Program-made: the position numbers and the translations under genes
Part shown: positions 1 through 6,640 of the stretch, piece after piece
Numbering within the stretch: position 1 is the first letter of the stretch
Layout of the letters: each line of letters opens with the position of its first letter
Notes under the pieces: model-generated
What the model saw: the letters and a program-made list of their open reading frames with translations, nothing else
The model's database searches: none
What the model was told of the DNA's origin: nothing
NCBI GenBank assembly: GCA_905215725.1
Contig: CAJMRD010000046.1
Span: forward strand, 1-16,750
From: an uncultured bacterium
GTDB taxonomy: Bacteria > Actinomycetota > Coriobacteriia > Coriobacteriales > Coriobacteriaceae
Direction: 5' to 3'
Length of the DNA: 16,750 nt

Positions 1-266
1 GTTATATCAAGCGTGGCGGCAAGGTCTGGATCAAGATCTTCCCCGACAAGCCCGTCACCAAGAAGGCCCTGGGCACCCGTATGGGTTCCGGTAAGGGCGC
101 GCCCGAGTACTGGGTGGCCGTGGTGAAGCCCGGCCGCGTGATGTTCGAGATCGCCGGCGTCTCCGAGGAGGTCGCCCGCGAGGCCCTGCGCCTGGCCAGC
201 CACAAGCTGCCCGTCAAGTGCAAGATCGTCAAGCGTGAAGAGACCGAGAAGGGTGGTGAAGCGTAA
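1..266 (+). CDS. rplP: 50S ribosomal protein L16, C-terminal part (5' end outside window)
   Basis: L16 is a large-subunit protein at the base of the central protuberance near the A-site tRNA. The open frame enters from the left edge (first full codon at 3) and gives 87 residues ending in TAA at 264-266. The residues match the second two thirds of bacterial L16: an IFPDKPVTKK segment, then the conserved RMGSGKG and EYWVAVVKPG blocks, then the AREALRLASHKLP helix. Family members are about 136-144 residues, so roughly 50 are cut off by the window edge and not by mutation. The stop codon overlaps the start of rpmC by one base (TAATG), as expected for translationally coupled genes of the S10 operon. 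Confidence 0.97.
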   Translation, partial: YIKRGGKVWIKIFPDKPVTKKALGTRMGSGKGAPEYWVAVVKPGRVMFEIAGVSEEVAREALRLASHKLPVKCKIVKREETEKGGEA

Positions 267-463
267 TGAAGGCCAATGAAGTTCGTAAGATGTCCGCCGC
301 CGAGCTGGAGAGCAAGCTGGTGGACCTGAAGAAGGACCTGTTCAACCTGCGCCTTCAGCACGCCACCAATCAGCTGGATAACCCCATCCGCATCGCGGAG
401 GTTAAGAAGGATATCGCCCGAGTCAAAACCATCATCCGCGAGCAGCAGCTCGCCGGCCGCTAA
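266..463 (+). CDS. rpmC: 50S ribosomal protein L29
   Basis: L29 is a small two-helix protein at the exit of the peptide tunnel, next to L23, where trigger factor and SRP dock. The 65-residue product begins MKANEVRKMS and has the family pattern of a long charged helix (ELESKLVDLKKDLFNLRLQ), a short turn (NQLDNPIRI) and a second basic helix (AEVKKDIARVKTIIRE). The length is normal. The ATG shares its A with the rplP stop codon, and a GGTGG-type purine stretch sits upstream inside rplP. It lies between L16 and S17, the universal order of this cluster. Confidence 0.97.
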   Translation: MKANEVRKMSAAELESKLVDLKKDLFNLRLQHATNQLDNPIRIAEVKKDIARVKTIIREQQLAGR

Positions 464-479
464 GAGGAGGAACTAAGAC

Positions 480-740
480 ATGGAAAACAGAACTTCTTCC
501 CGCAAGACCAGAGTCGGCCTGGTGGTTTCGGACAAGATGGACAAGACCGTTGTGGTCGCCATCGCCGACCGTGTGGCCCACCCTCTGTATAAGAAGATCG
601 TCAAGAGAACCTATAAGCTGAAGGCCCACGATGAGCTCAACCAGTGTGGCGTGGGCGACCGCGTGCGCGTGATGGAGACCCGCCCCCTGTCCAAGGACAA
701 GCGCTGGCGCGTGGTTGAGATCATCGAGAAGGCGAAGTAA
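480..740 (+). CDS. rpsQ: 30S ribosomal protein S17
   Basis: S17 is a primary 16S rRNA-binding protein with an OB fold that helps assemble the 5' domain. The 86-residue product shows the S17 core: RKTRVGLVVSDKMDKTVVVA, then HPLYKKIVKRTYKLKAHDE, then VGDRVRVMETRPLSKDKRW. The start is fixed by GAGGAGG at 464-470, directly after the rpmC stop and about 9 bases before ATG 480. The gap to rpmC is 16 bases and the gap to rplN is 15 bases, so all three are on one transcript. Length and composition are ordinary for a clostridial S17. Confidence 0.97.
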   Translation: MENRTSSRKTRVGLVVSDKMDKTVVVAIADRVAHPLYKKIVKRTYKLKAHDELNQCGVGDRVRVMETRPLSKDKRWRVVEIIEKAK

Positions 741-755
741 GAAGGAGGTGCCAGT

Positions 756-1124
756 ATGATTCAGGAAGAAAGCTATCTGAAGGTTGCCGACAACACCGGC
801 GCCAAGGAGATCAAGACCATCCGCGTACTGGGCGGCTCCAAGCGTAAGTTTGGCAACATCGGCGACGTGATCGTCGCCTCCGTGCGCAAGGCCGCCCCCG
901 GCGGCCAGGTCAAGAAGGGCGATGTGGTCAAGGCCGTTATCGTCCGTAGCAAGCAGGGCCTGCGCCGTGACGACGGTTCCTACATCCGTTTCGATGAGAA
1001 CGCCGCCGTTATCGTTATGGCCGACAAGAGCCCCAAGGGCACCCGTATCTTTGGACCCGTCGCTCGCGAACTCCGCGACGCCGGCTACACCAAGATCCTG
1101 TCCCTGGCTCCCGAATCGCTGTAA
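756..1124 (+). CDS. rplN: 50S ribosomal protein L14
   Basis: L14 lies on the subunit interface of the 50S particle and contacts 16S rRNA and, in the free subunit, the silencing factor RsfS. The 122-residue product is the exact usual length. It opens MIQEESYLKVADNTGAK, the most conserved stretch of the family, and ends with the typical IFGPVARELR and ILSLAPE segments. The ribosome binding site GAAGGAGGTG (741-750) precedes ATG 756. A +1-frame ORF over its 3' half is a shadow. Confidence 0.98.
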   Translation: MIQEESYLKVADNTGAKEIKTIRVLGGSKRKFGNIGDVIVASVRKAAPGGQVKKGDVVKAVIVRSKQGLRRDDGSYIRFDENAAVIVMADKSPKGTRIFGPVARELRDAGYTKILSLAPESL

Positions 1125-1136
1125 GGAGGTTTTAGA

Positions 1137-1451
1137 ATGAATAATCTTCATGTTAAAACCGGCGACAACGTGATGATCATCTCTGGCAAGGACAAGGGCA
1201 AGACCGGTAAGGTTCTGCAGACCAGCCCCAAAGAGGGTAAGGTCATTGTCGAAGGCCTGAACATGGTTACCAAGCACGTCAAGCCGCGCCGTCAGGGCGA
1301 GCAGGGCGGCATCGTTAAGGCCGAAGGCGCTATCTACGCCTGCAAGGTCATGCCCGTTTGCCCCAAATGCGGCAAGGCCACCCGTGTGGGCCATTCCGTT
1401 AAGGATGGCAAGAACGTCCGTATCTGCCGCAAGTGCGGTGCTGAACTGTAA
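1137..1451 (+). CDS. rplX: 50S ribosomal protein L24 with C-terminal Cys4 motif
   Basis: L24 is an assembly initiator for the 50S subunit. Its KOW domain binds the 5' end of 23S rRNA near the tunnel exit. Residues 5-35 hold the KOW signature (VKTGDNVMIISGKDKGKTGKV), followed by the conserved NMVTKHVKP. The 104-residue product ends with a four-cysteine knuckle (C75xxC78 and C97xxC100), a probable zinc site seen in many clostridial L24 proteins and absent from E. coli. The start is set by AAGGAGGT at 1123-1130, which overlaps the rplN stop. Confidence 0.97.
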   Translation: MNNLHVKTGDNVMIISGKDKGKTGKVLQTSPKEGKVIVEGLNMVTKHVKPRRQGEQGGIVKAEGAIYACKVMPVCPKCGKATRVGHSVKDGKNVRICRKCGAEL

Positions 1452-1465
1452 GGGAGGAGTTAATT

Positions 1466-2005
1466 ATGGCACGTTTGAAAGAACAGTATGTCAATGAGAT
1501 CGCTCCGGCCCTGAACAAAAAGTTCGGCTACAAGAGCGTGATGCAGATTCCCAAGCTGGATAAGGTCATCATCAACGTGGCTGCCGGCGAGGCAAAAGAG
1601 AACGTCAAGGTTATCGATGCTATCGTCGCTGACCTGGGCCAGATCACCGGCCAGAAGGCCGTTGTCTGCAAGGCCAAGAAGAGCGTTGCAAACTTCAAAC
1701 TGCGCCAGGGCATGCCCATCGGCGCAAAGGTCACCCTGCGTGGTGAGCGTATGTACGAGTTCGTTGACCGCCTGTTCAACGTTGCTCTGCCCCGTGTCCG
1801 CGACTTCCGCGGCATTAACGGCAACAGCTTCGACGGCCGCGGCAACTACGCCTTCGGTCTGAAGGAGCAGATCATCTTCCCGGAAATCGACTTTGATAAG
1901 GTCGATGCAGTCCGCGGCATGGATATCTGCTTCGTCACCACCGCTAAGACGGACGAGGAAGCCAAGGAGCTGCTGAAGGCTCTGGGCGCTCCGTTCGCCA
2001 ACTGA
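1466..2005 (+). CDS. rplE: 50S ribosomal protein L5
   Basis: L5 binds 5S rRNA and contacts the P-site tRNA from the central protuberance. The 179-residue product has normal length and full colinearity with the family: MARLKEQYVNEIAPALNKKFGY at the start, KLDKVIINVAAGEA, the loop GQKAVVCKAKKSVANFKLR, RVRDFRGINGNSFDGRGNYAFGLKEQ in the middle and MDICFVTTAKTDEEAKELL at the end. AGGGAGGAG at 1451-1459 sets the ATG at 1466. It is followed 17 bases later by rpsZ. Confidence 0.98.
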   Translation: MARLKEQYVNEIAPALNKKFGYKSVMQIPKLDKVIINVAAGEAKENVKVIDAIVADLGQITGQKAVVCKAKKSVANFKLRQGMPIGAKVTLRGERMYEFVDRLFNVALPRVRDFRGINGNSFDGRGNYAFGLKEQIIFPEIDFDKVDAVRGMDICFVTTAKTDEEAKELLKALGAPFAN

Positions 2006-2022
2006 TCAGGGAGGAACAACGA

Positions 2023-2208
2023 ATGGCAAAAACTTCTATGAAGATCAAGCAGCAGCGTCCTGCCAAGTTCTCCACCCGTGAATACAACCGTTGCAAGATT
2101 TGCGGCCGTCCGCATGCTTACCTGCGTAAGTATGGCGTCTGCCGTATCTGCTTCCGCGAGTTGGCCTATAAGGGCGAGATCCCCGGCGTCAAGAAGGCGT
2201 CCTGGTAA
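2023..2208 (+). CDS. rpsZ: 30S ribosomal protein S14, zinc-binding (type Z)
   Basis: S14 binds the head of the 30S subunit late in assembly. At 61 residues this is the short Gram-positive and actinobacterial form, not the about 100-residue E. coli form. It keeps the zinc ribbon C24xxC27 ... C40xxC43 (CKICGRP ... CRICFREL) and ends in the family-typical GEIPGVKKASW. The four cysteines make it the zinc-dependent C+ paralogue, and a zinc-independent C- copy may exist elsewhere. The start follows GGGAGG just after the rplE stop. It is followed by the longest gap in this cluster (85 bases), which contains a hairpin. Confidence 0.97.
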   Translation: MAKTSMKIKQQRPAKFSTREYNRCKICGRPHAYLRKYGVCRICFRELAYKGEIPGVKKASW

Positions 2209-2227
2209 TCTGCTTTCTTCACTGTAA

Positions 2228-2243
2228 GGGAGCGTTTGCTCCC
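2228..2243 (+). promoter_or_regulatory. Perfect hairpin in the rpsZ-rpsH gap
   Basis: Six paired bases GGGAGC (2228-2233) and GCTCCC (2238-2243) close a GTTT tetraloop, in an 85-base gap where the neighbouring gaps of the cluster are about 10-20 bases. No T-run follows (next bases ATAACG), so it is not a standard intrinsic terminator. It could be an RNA processing or stability element, or a protein-binding site in the mRNA before S8. In E. coli, S8 represses the spc operon by binding mRNA at the L5 start. A similar role here is inference only. Confidence 0.5.
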
Positions 2244-2293
2244 ATAACGAAACATCAACAACAAATTTATCACAACCTAAGGAGGTTAGTGGC

Positions 2294-2692
2294 ATGCAAA
2301 TCACCGATCCTATCGCGGACCTGCTCACTCGCATCCGCAACGCCAGCACTGCCAAACACCCTTCCGTGGACGTTCCTGCTTCCAACCTGAAGAAGGCAAT
2401 CTGCCAGATCCTGGTTGATGAGGGCTACATCAAGGGTATGAAAGTCACCGACGACGGCAAGCAGGGTGTTATCACCCTGACCCTCAAGTATCAGGAAAAT
2501 GGTGCTCCGGTCATCGACGGCCTGAAGCGCGTTTCCAAGCCGGGTCTGCGCATTTACACCAACTGCGAAGATATGCCTAAGGTCATGAAGGGCCTGGGCA
2601 CCGCAATCATCTCCACTTCCAAGGGCGTCATGACTGACAAGGCTGCTCGCGCAGCTCATGTCGGCGGTGAAGTGCTCGCCTTTGTGTGGTAA
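2294..2692 (+). CDS. rpsH: 30S ribosomal protein S8
   Basis: S8 is a primary binder of the 16S rRNA central domain and in E. coli is the translational repressor of the spc operon. The 132-residue product has the family length and motifs: DPIADLLTRIRNA near the N terminus, LKKAICQILVDEGYI, LKRVSKPGLRIY in the middle and the C-terminal GLGTAIISTSKGVMTDKAARAAHVGGEVLAFVW region. TAAGGAGGT at 2278-2286 precedes ATG 2294, an unusually full match to the anti-Shine-Dalgarno sequence, as expected where a long gap prevents coupling from upstream. Confidence 0.98.
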   Translation: MQITDPIADLLTRIRNASTAKHPSVDVPASNLKKAICQILVDEGYIKGMKVTDDGKQGVITLTLKYQENGAPVIDGLKRVSKPGLRIYTNCEDMPKVMKGLGTAIISTSKGVMTDKAARAAHVGGEVLAFVW

Positions 2693-2709
2693 GAAAGGGG
2701 CATAAGACA

Positions 2710-3258
2710 ATGTCGAGAATTGGAAGAAAACCCATCGTCATTCCCGCGGGCGTGGAAGTGAAGGTCGACGAGGCCGATCACGCCATCACCGTGAAGGGCC
2801 CCAAGGGTACCCTGCATTCCAAATTCCATCCCCTGATGACCGTTAAGGTCGAGGGCAATGAGATTTTGGTTACCCGCCCCAATGACGAGAAGGAGGCACG
2901 TAGTCTCCATGGCCTGACCCGCACCAACATCCACAACATGGTTGTCGGTGTTACCGAAGGCTTCCGCAAGGACCTGGAGATCCAGGGCGTTGGCTACCGC
3001 TGCGCAAAGCAGGGCAGCAAGCTGGTCCTGACCCTGGGCTTCTCTCACCCGGTTGAGGTTGCAGAAACCGAGACCATCAAGATCGAAGTCAAGGATGCTC
3101 TGCATTTCAGCATCCTGGGCAGCGACAAGCAGGAAGTCGGCCAGTTTGCGGCCGAAGTCCGCAGCAAGCGCCCGCCTGAGCCGTACAAAGGCAAGGGCAT
3201 CCGCTATGTCGGCGAGTTTGTCATCCGTAAGGAAGGCAAAGCCGGCAAGGGCAAATAA
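2710..3258 (+). CDS. rplF: 50S ribosomal protein L6
   Basis: L6 sits by the factor-binding site of the 50S subunit near the sarcin-ricin loop. The product is 182 residues from ATG 2710 (MSRIGRKPI), the canonical L6 start. An upstream in-frame GTG at 2686 would add eight residues, but it lies inside rpsH and lacks a binding site, whereas AGAAAGGGG (2692-2700) is correctly placed for 2710. Two repeated alpha/beta domains can be followed. The C-terminal signature RSKRPPEPYKGKGIRY binds rRNA. A basic GKAGKGK tail closes the protein. Confidence 0.97.
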   Translation: MSRIGRKPIVIPAGVEVKVDEADHAITVKGPKGTLHSKFHPLMTVKVEGNEILVTRPNDEKEARSLHGLTRTNIHNMVVGVTEGFRKDLEIQGVGYRCAKQGSKLVLTLGFSHPVEVAETETIKIEVKDALHFSILGSDKQEVGQFAAEVRSKRPPEPYKGKGIRYVGEFVIRKEGKAGKGK

Positions 3259-3276
3259 TAGGAGGGGAGAAACATT

Positions 3277-3636
3277 ATGGTCAATAAGGCTGATAAGAAC
3301 GAAGCTCGTCTTCGCCGTCACCGCCGCGTCCGCGGCAAGATCAGCGGCACTGCCGAGCGTCCTCGTCTGGATGTTTTCCGCTCTGCCAAGCACATCTACT
3401 GCCAGGTGATCGACGATGAAGCTGGTGTTACGCTGGCTTCCGCCTCCACCCTGGAAAAGGACTTTGAGGACTACGGCGGCAACTGCGACGCTGCCAAGAA
3501 GGTTGGCGAGCGCATCGCCAAGAAGTGCCTTGAAAAAGGCATTACCGAAGTGGTCTATGACCGCGGCGGTTTCGTATACCACGGCCGTGTTAAGGCACTT
3601 GCTGAAGGTGCCCGTGAAGCCGGCCTGAAACTGTAA
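3277..3636 (+). CDS. rplR: 50S ribosomal protein L18
   Basis: L18 binds 5S rRNA together with L5 and helps place it in the central protuberance. The 119-residue product has the basic N-terminal arm (RLRRHRRVRGKISGTAERPRLDVFRS), the KHIYCQVIDD strand and a conserved C-terminal block with YDRGGFVYHGRVKALAEGAREAGL. The length is typical. TAGGAGGGGAG after the rplF stop sets the ATG at 3277. It lies directly before rpsE, the usual order. Confidence 0.98.
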   Translation: MVNKADKNEARLRRHRRVRGKISGTAERPRLDVFRSAKHIYCQVIDDEAGVTLASASTLEKDFEDYGGNCDAAKKVGERIAKKCLEKGITEVVYDRGGFVYHGRVKALAEGAREAGLKL

Positions 3637-3652
3637 GGAGGGAGAAGATACA

Positions 3653-4159
3653 ATGGCCATGCAGAGAAACAGAGAACAAGATGACGGCATGATCACCAAG
3701 GTCGTCTCCATCAACCGCGTTTCCAAGACCGTTAAGGGCGGCCGCGTTATGAAGTTCGCTGCCCTGATCGTTGTTGGCGACGGCAAGGGCAACATCGGTT
3801 ACGGCGTTGGCAAGTCCGGCGAAGTTCCCGAGGCTATCCGCAAGGGTGAAGGCGCCGCCAAGAAGAACATGCACAAGGTTGCCATGAAGGGCACCACCAT
3901 CCCCCACGAGATCGTTGGCGTGTATGGTGCAGGCCGCGTTCTGATGCGTCCCGCTGCCCCCGGTACCGGCGTTATCGCCGGCGGCCCGGTCCGTGCTGTT
4001 CTGGAATGCGCTGGCATCAAAGACATTCGTACCAAGAGCCTGCGTTCCAATAACCCCATCAACGTTACCGCTGCCACTTTTGCTGGTCTGTGCGGCCTGA
4101 CCGACGCCGAGAGCGTCGCAGCCAAGCGCGGCAAGACTGTTGCGGAAATCCTGGGCTAA
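3653..4159 (+). CDS. rpsE: 30S ribosomal protein S5
   Basis: S5 lies at the mRNA entry side of the 30S subunit, where it affects decoding accuracy and mRNA unwinding. The 168-residue product has the N-terminal double-stranded-RNA-binding domain (VSINRVSKTVKGGRVMKFAA and GKGNIGYGVGKSGEVPEAIRK) and the C-terminal domain (MRPAAPGTGVIAGGPVRAVLECAGIKD, then NVTAATFAGL). Loop residues linked to spectinomycin binding in E. coli S5 are in the VSKTVKGG stretch, which looks normal. AAGGAGGGAG ahead of ATG 3653 sets the start. A second ATG two codons later is less likely. Confidence 0.98.
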   Translation: MAMQRNREQDDGMITKVVSINRVSKTVKGGRVMKFAALIVVGDGKGNIGYGVGKSGEVPEAIRKGEGAAKKNMHKVAMKGTTIPHEIVGVYGAGRVLMRPAAPGTGVIAGGPVRAVLECAGIKDIRTKSLRSNNPINVTAATFAGLCGLTDAESVAAKRGKTVAEILG

Positions 4160-4172
4160 GGAGGGCGCTACA

Positions 4173-4352
4173 ATGGAAAAAGTTACGATTCGTCTGGCCA
4201 AGAGCCTGATCGGCCGCGGCAAAGAGCAGATCGCCGTTGCGCACTCCCTGGGCCTGAACCGCCCCGGTGAGGTTACCGAGCAGCCCGACAACGCGGCTAC
4301 CCAGGGCAAGATCGCCAAGATCGCTCACCTGGTCGTCGTGACCAAGGGCTAA
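4173..4352 (+). CDS. rpmD: 50S ribosomal protein L30
   Basis: L30 is a small 50S protein present in most Gram-positive bacteria. From ATG 4173 the product is 59 residues, the family norm. It reads VTIRLAKSLIGRGKEQIAVAHSLGL, the RNA-binding face, and ends KIAHLVVVTKG. A longer in-frame start at 4140 would lie inside rpsE. AAGGAGGGC at 4159-4167 points to 4173. Its stop codon overlaps an ATG at 4352 in the rplO frame. Confidence 0.96.
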   Translation: MEKVTIRLAKSLIGRGKEQIAVAHSLGLNRPGEVTEQPDNAATQGKIAKIAHLVVVTKG

Positions 4353-4369
4353 TGCAAGGAGGTGCAAGC

Positions 4370-4807
4370 ATGAAACTTCACGAACTGAAAGCTTCCGCCG
4401 GCGCCCGTAAGGCCGTGACCCGCAAGGGCCGCGGTGCTGGTTCCGGCAACGGCAAGACCGCTGGCTTCGGCCACAAGGGCCAGAAGGCCCGCAGCGGCGT
4501 CAAGAAGGCTGGCTTCGAAGGCGGCCAGATGCCTCTGCAGCGTCGTCTGCCGAAGCGCGGTTTCAACAACATTTTCGCAACCAAGTATGTTACCATCAAG
4601 GTGTCTGACCTCGAGAAGTTCGAGGCCGGTGCTACCGTTGATACCGAGGCCCTGCTGAAGGCCGGCATCATCTCCAAGACGCTGGACGGCGTCAAGGTGC
4701 TGGGCAATGGCGAGCTGACCAAGGCTCTGAATGTCAAGGTCGCTGCTTATACAGCCTCCGCCAAGGAAAAAATCGAGAAAGCAGGCGGGAAGGCTGAGGT
4801 GATGTAA
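4370..4807 (+). CDS. rplO: 50S ribosomal protein L15
   Basis: L15 is a late assembly protein that threads a long basic extension into 23S rRNA. The 145-residue product opens MKLHELKASAGARKAVTRKG and carries the Gly/Arg/Lys-rich extension (RGAGSGNGKTAGFGHKGQKARSG, then FEGGQMPLQRRLPKRGF) that defines the family. The globular domain follows to the end. ATG 4370 is chosen because AAGGAGGTG (4356-4364) is placed for it. An alternative ATG at 4352 overlaps the rpmD stop and would put that site inside the coding region. Confidence 0.97.
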   Translation: MKLHELKASAGARKAVTRKGRGAGSGNGKTAGFGHKGQKARSGVKKAGFEGGQMPLQRRLPKRGFNNIFATKYVTIKVSDLEKFEAGATVDTEALLKAGIISKTLDGVKVLGNGELTKALNVKVAAYTASAKEKIEKAGGKAEVM

Positions 4808-4808
4808 G

Positions 4809-6113
4809 GTGCTGGAAACCTTCCGTAACGCATGGAAGATTGAAGATCTGCGCAAGCGTCTTCTGTTCACCCTTCTGATCCTCGTCCTGTTCCGTCTCGG
4901 CTGTGCGCTCCCTGTGCCGTACATCAGCGCAGGCGCACTTACCTCGATGTTCGCCGGCGGCAACGGCGATATGCTGGAGTACCTGAACATGATGAGCGGC
5001 GGCGCTCTGAGCGAATGCACGTTGTTCGCCCTGGGTGTGCAGCCCGCCATCAATGCCTCCATCATTATGCAGCTGCTGGCGGTAGCCATTCCGTATCTGG
5101 AAAACCTCGCCAAGGAAGGTGAGGAGGGCCAGCGCAAGATGCGCCGCATCACCAACTATGTTGGCGCGGGCATCGGTTTGATGCTGTCCATCGGCTACTA
5201 CTTCATCATCCGCAATATGGGCGCTCTGTCCTACACGGAGGGCTTTGCGGGCATCTTCAGCGCAGTCGTTATCGTGCTGTCCTTCACGGCGGGCTCTCAG
5301 CTCTGCACCTGGATGGGCAACCAGATCGACTCCAAGGGTATCGGCAACGGTCTCTCGCTGATGATCTTCGCAGGCATCGTGGCCCGCTGGTCCAGCATCT
5401 ACACTGCTACGACCAACATCCTGGCCCGCGCCCAGAACGGTGAGCCGTTCTTCTACATCATGCTGCCCCTGCTGGTCGTCCTGGCTCTGGTCGCTGTGGT
5501 CTTCGTCGTCATTCTGACGAACGCGGAACGCCGCATTCCGGTCCAGTATGCCAAGCGCGTTATGGGCCGCAAGATGTACGGCGGTCAGGCCAGCTACATC
5601 CCCATCAAGGTCAACATGACCGGCGTTATGCCCATCATCTTTGCCTCGACGCTGTGCAGCCTGCCCGGTCTGATCTTCCGGTTCATCAATCTGGATGCTT
5701 CCTCGCATCCGGCGCTGTACGCTTTCTTCAGCGTGTTCAACTACAACAGCGCTCTTTACCTCATCGTTTACGTGCTGCTGATCGTTGCGTTCAACTACTT
5801 CTACGTTGCGATCCAGTACAACCCCGTGGACATTGCCAACCAGCTCCGTAAGAACAACGGCACCATCCCCGGCATCCGTCCGGGCAAGCCCACCAGCGAT
5901 TTCATCACGAAGACCCTGTCCAAGATCACTCTGATCGGCGCGGTCTTCCTGGCCATCGTGGCAGGCTTCCCCATCATCCTCGGCAACATCACCGGCACCT
6001 CCATCCAGCTGGGTGGTACTACGCTGCTGATCGTCGTGGGTGTGGCGCTTGAGGCCGGCCGTTCTCTGGAAGGCTATATGACCGCCCGTTACCACAAAGG
6101 GTTCTTGGAATAA
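4809..6113 (+). CDS. secY: Preprotein translocase channel subunit SecY
   Basis: SecY forms the membrane channel for secreted and membrane proteins with SecE and SecG. The 434-residue product has family length and about ten hydrophobic segments. Recognisable parts are the first helix (RKRLLFTLLILVLFRLGC), a plug region with Gly/Met-rich residues, the helix-2 region ending LGVQPAINASIIMQLL, and the cytoplasmic loops that contact ribosome and SecA (ERRIPVQYAKR, then the RKNNGTIPGIRPGKPT loop). Translation starts at GTG 4809, one base after the rplO stop, with GAGGTGAT (4796-4803) inside the rplO end as binding site. The sequence looks like a Ruminococcaceae SecY, and unlike a coriobacterial one, by recognition. 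Confidence 0.97.
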   Translation: MLETFRNAWKIEDLRKRLLFTLLILVLFRLGCALPVPYISAGALTSMFAGGNGDMLEYLNMMSGGALSECTLFALGVQPAINASIIMQLLAVAIPYLENLAKEGEEGQRKMRRITNYVGAGIGLMLSIGYYFIIRNMGALSYTEGFAGIFSAVVIVLSFTAGSQLCTWMGNQIDSKGIGNGLSLMIFAGIVARWSSIYTATTNILARAQNGEPFFYIMLPLLVVLALVAVVFVVILTNAERRIPVQYAKRVMGRKMYGGQASYIPIKVNMTGVMPIIFASTLCSLPGLIFRFINLDASSHPALYAFFSVFNYNSALYLIVYVLLIVAFNYFYVAIQYNPVDIANQLRKNNGTIPGIRPGKPTSDFITKTLSKITLIGAVFLAIVAGFPIILGNITGTSIQLGGTTLLIVVGVALEAGRSLEGYMTARYHKGFLE

Positions 6114-6130
6114 GAGAAAGGGAATGTGCG

Positions 6131-6628
6131 ATGAAACTGATCCTTTTGGGCGCCCCCGGCGCCGGCAAGGGTACCCAGGCAGAGATCCTCTGCGATAAGC
6201 TGGGCATCCCGACCATTTCCACCGGCAACATTCTGCGTGCCGCCGTCAAGGACGGCACCCCGATGGGCAAAAAGGCAAAAGGCTTTATGGACGCCGGTGC
6301 TCTGGTGCCTGACGACGTGATCGTCGGCATCGTGAAGGAGCGCCTGGCCGAGCCTGACTGCGCGAAGGGCTTTATCCTCGACGGTATGCCGCGCACGATT
6401 GCCCAGGGCGAGGCCCTGGAGCAGATGGGCGTGGAGATCGACAAGGTCGTGAACCTGATCGTTCCCGACGAGGCCATCACCCGCCGCATGTCCGGCCGCC
6501 GCGTTTGCGCAAAATGCGGCGCCAGCTACCACATCGTCAACAAACCCAGTGCCAAAGAGGGCGTTTGTGACCGCTGCGGCGGTGAGTTGGCCATTCGCAA
6601 GGATGACGAGCCCGCCACCGTGCTGGAC
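6131..6628 (+). CDS. adk: Adenylate kinase, C-terminal part replaced (reading frame continues into rlmKL)
   Basis: Adenylate kinase interconverts ATP + AMP and two ADP. Residues 1 to about 165 are a normal Adk: P-loop GAPGAGKGT (7-15), AMP-binding STGNILRAA (30-38), DGMPRT (84-89; usually DGFPRT), and a lid with four cysteines (C126xxC129, C146xxC149) as in zinc-bearing Gram-positive enzymes. Arg156 of RKDD is present. Then homology stops. Position 167, a catalytic Arg in E. coli numbering, is His, and the expected RLxxYxxxTxPLxxYY helix and last strand (about 50 residues) are absent. It starts 17 bases after secY with AGAAAGGGA as binding site. The normal downstream gene in such clusters is map. 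The fragment is unlikely to be active as drawn. The 3' limit is approximate because the frame stays open to 8257. Confidence 0.9.
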
Positions 6629-6640
6629 CATGCGGGCGCC
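6611..6640. other. Apparent junction between two unrelated genomes
   Basis: Left of here the frame is Adk, and right of here it is RlmKL. The last residues that fit Adk are PATVL(D) at about 6611-6628, and the next (HAGAVAG) fit nothing in Adk. Gene neighbourhood also changes abruptly, from a clostridial spc cluster to genes that look coriobacterial. The reading frame happens to be kept, so a gene caller reports one 708-residue protein. No insertion sequence, tRNA, att-like direct repeat or other recombination mark is visible at the switch. Confidence 0.85.

Noticed and set aside
4734..6095. A 453-codon minus-strand open frame opposite secY
   Set aside because: It is a shadow of secY with low-complexity Asp/His/Gln composition, and it would run against the ribosomal operon.
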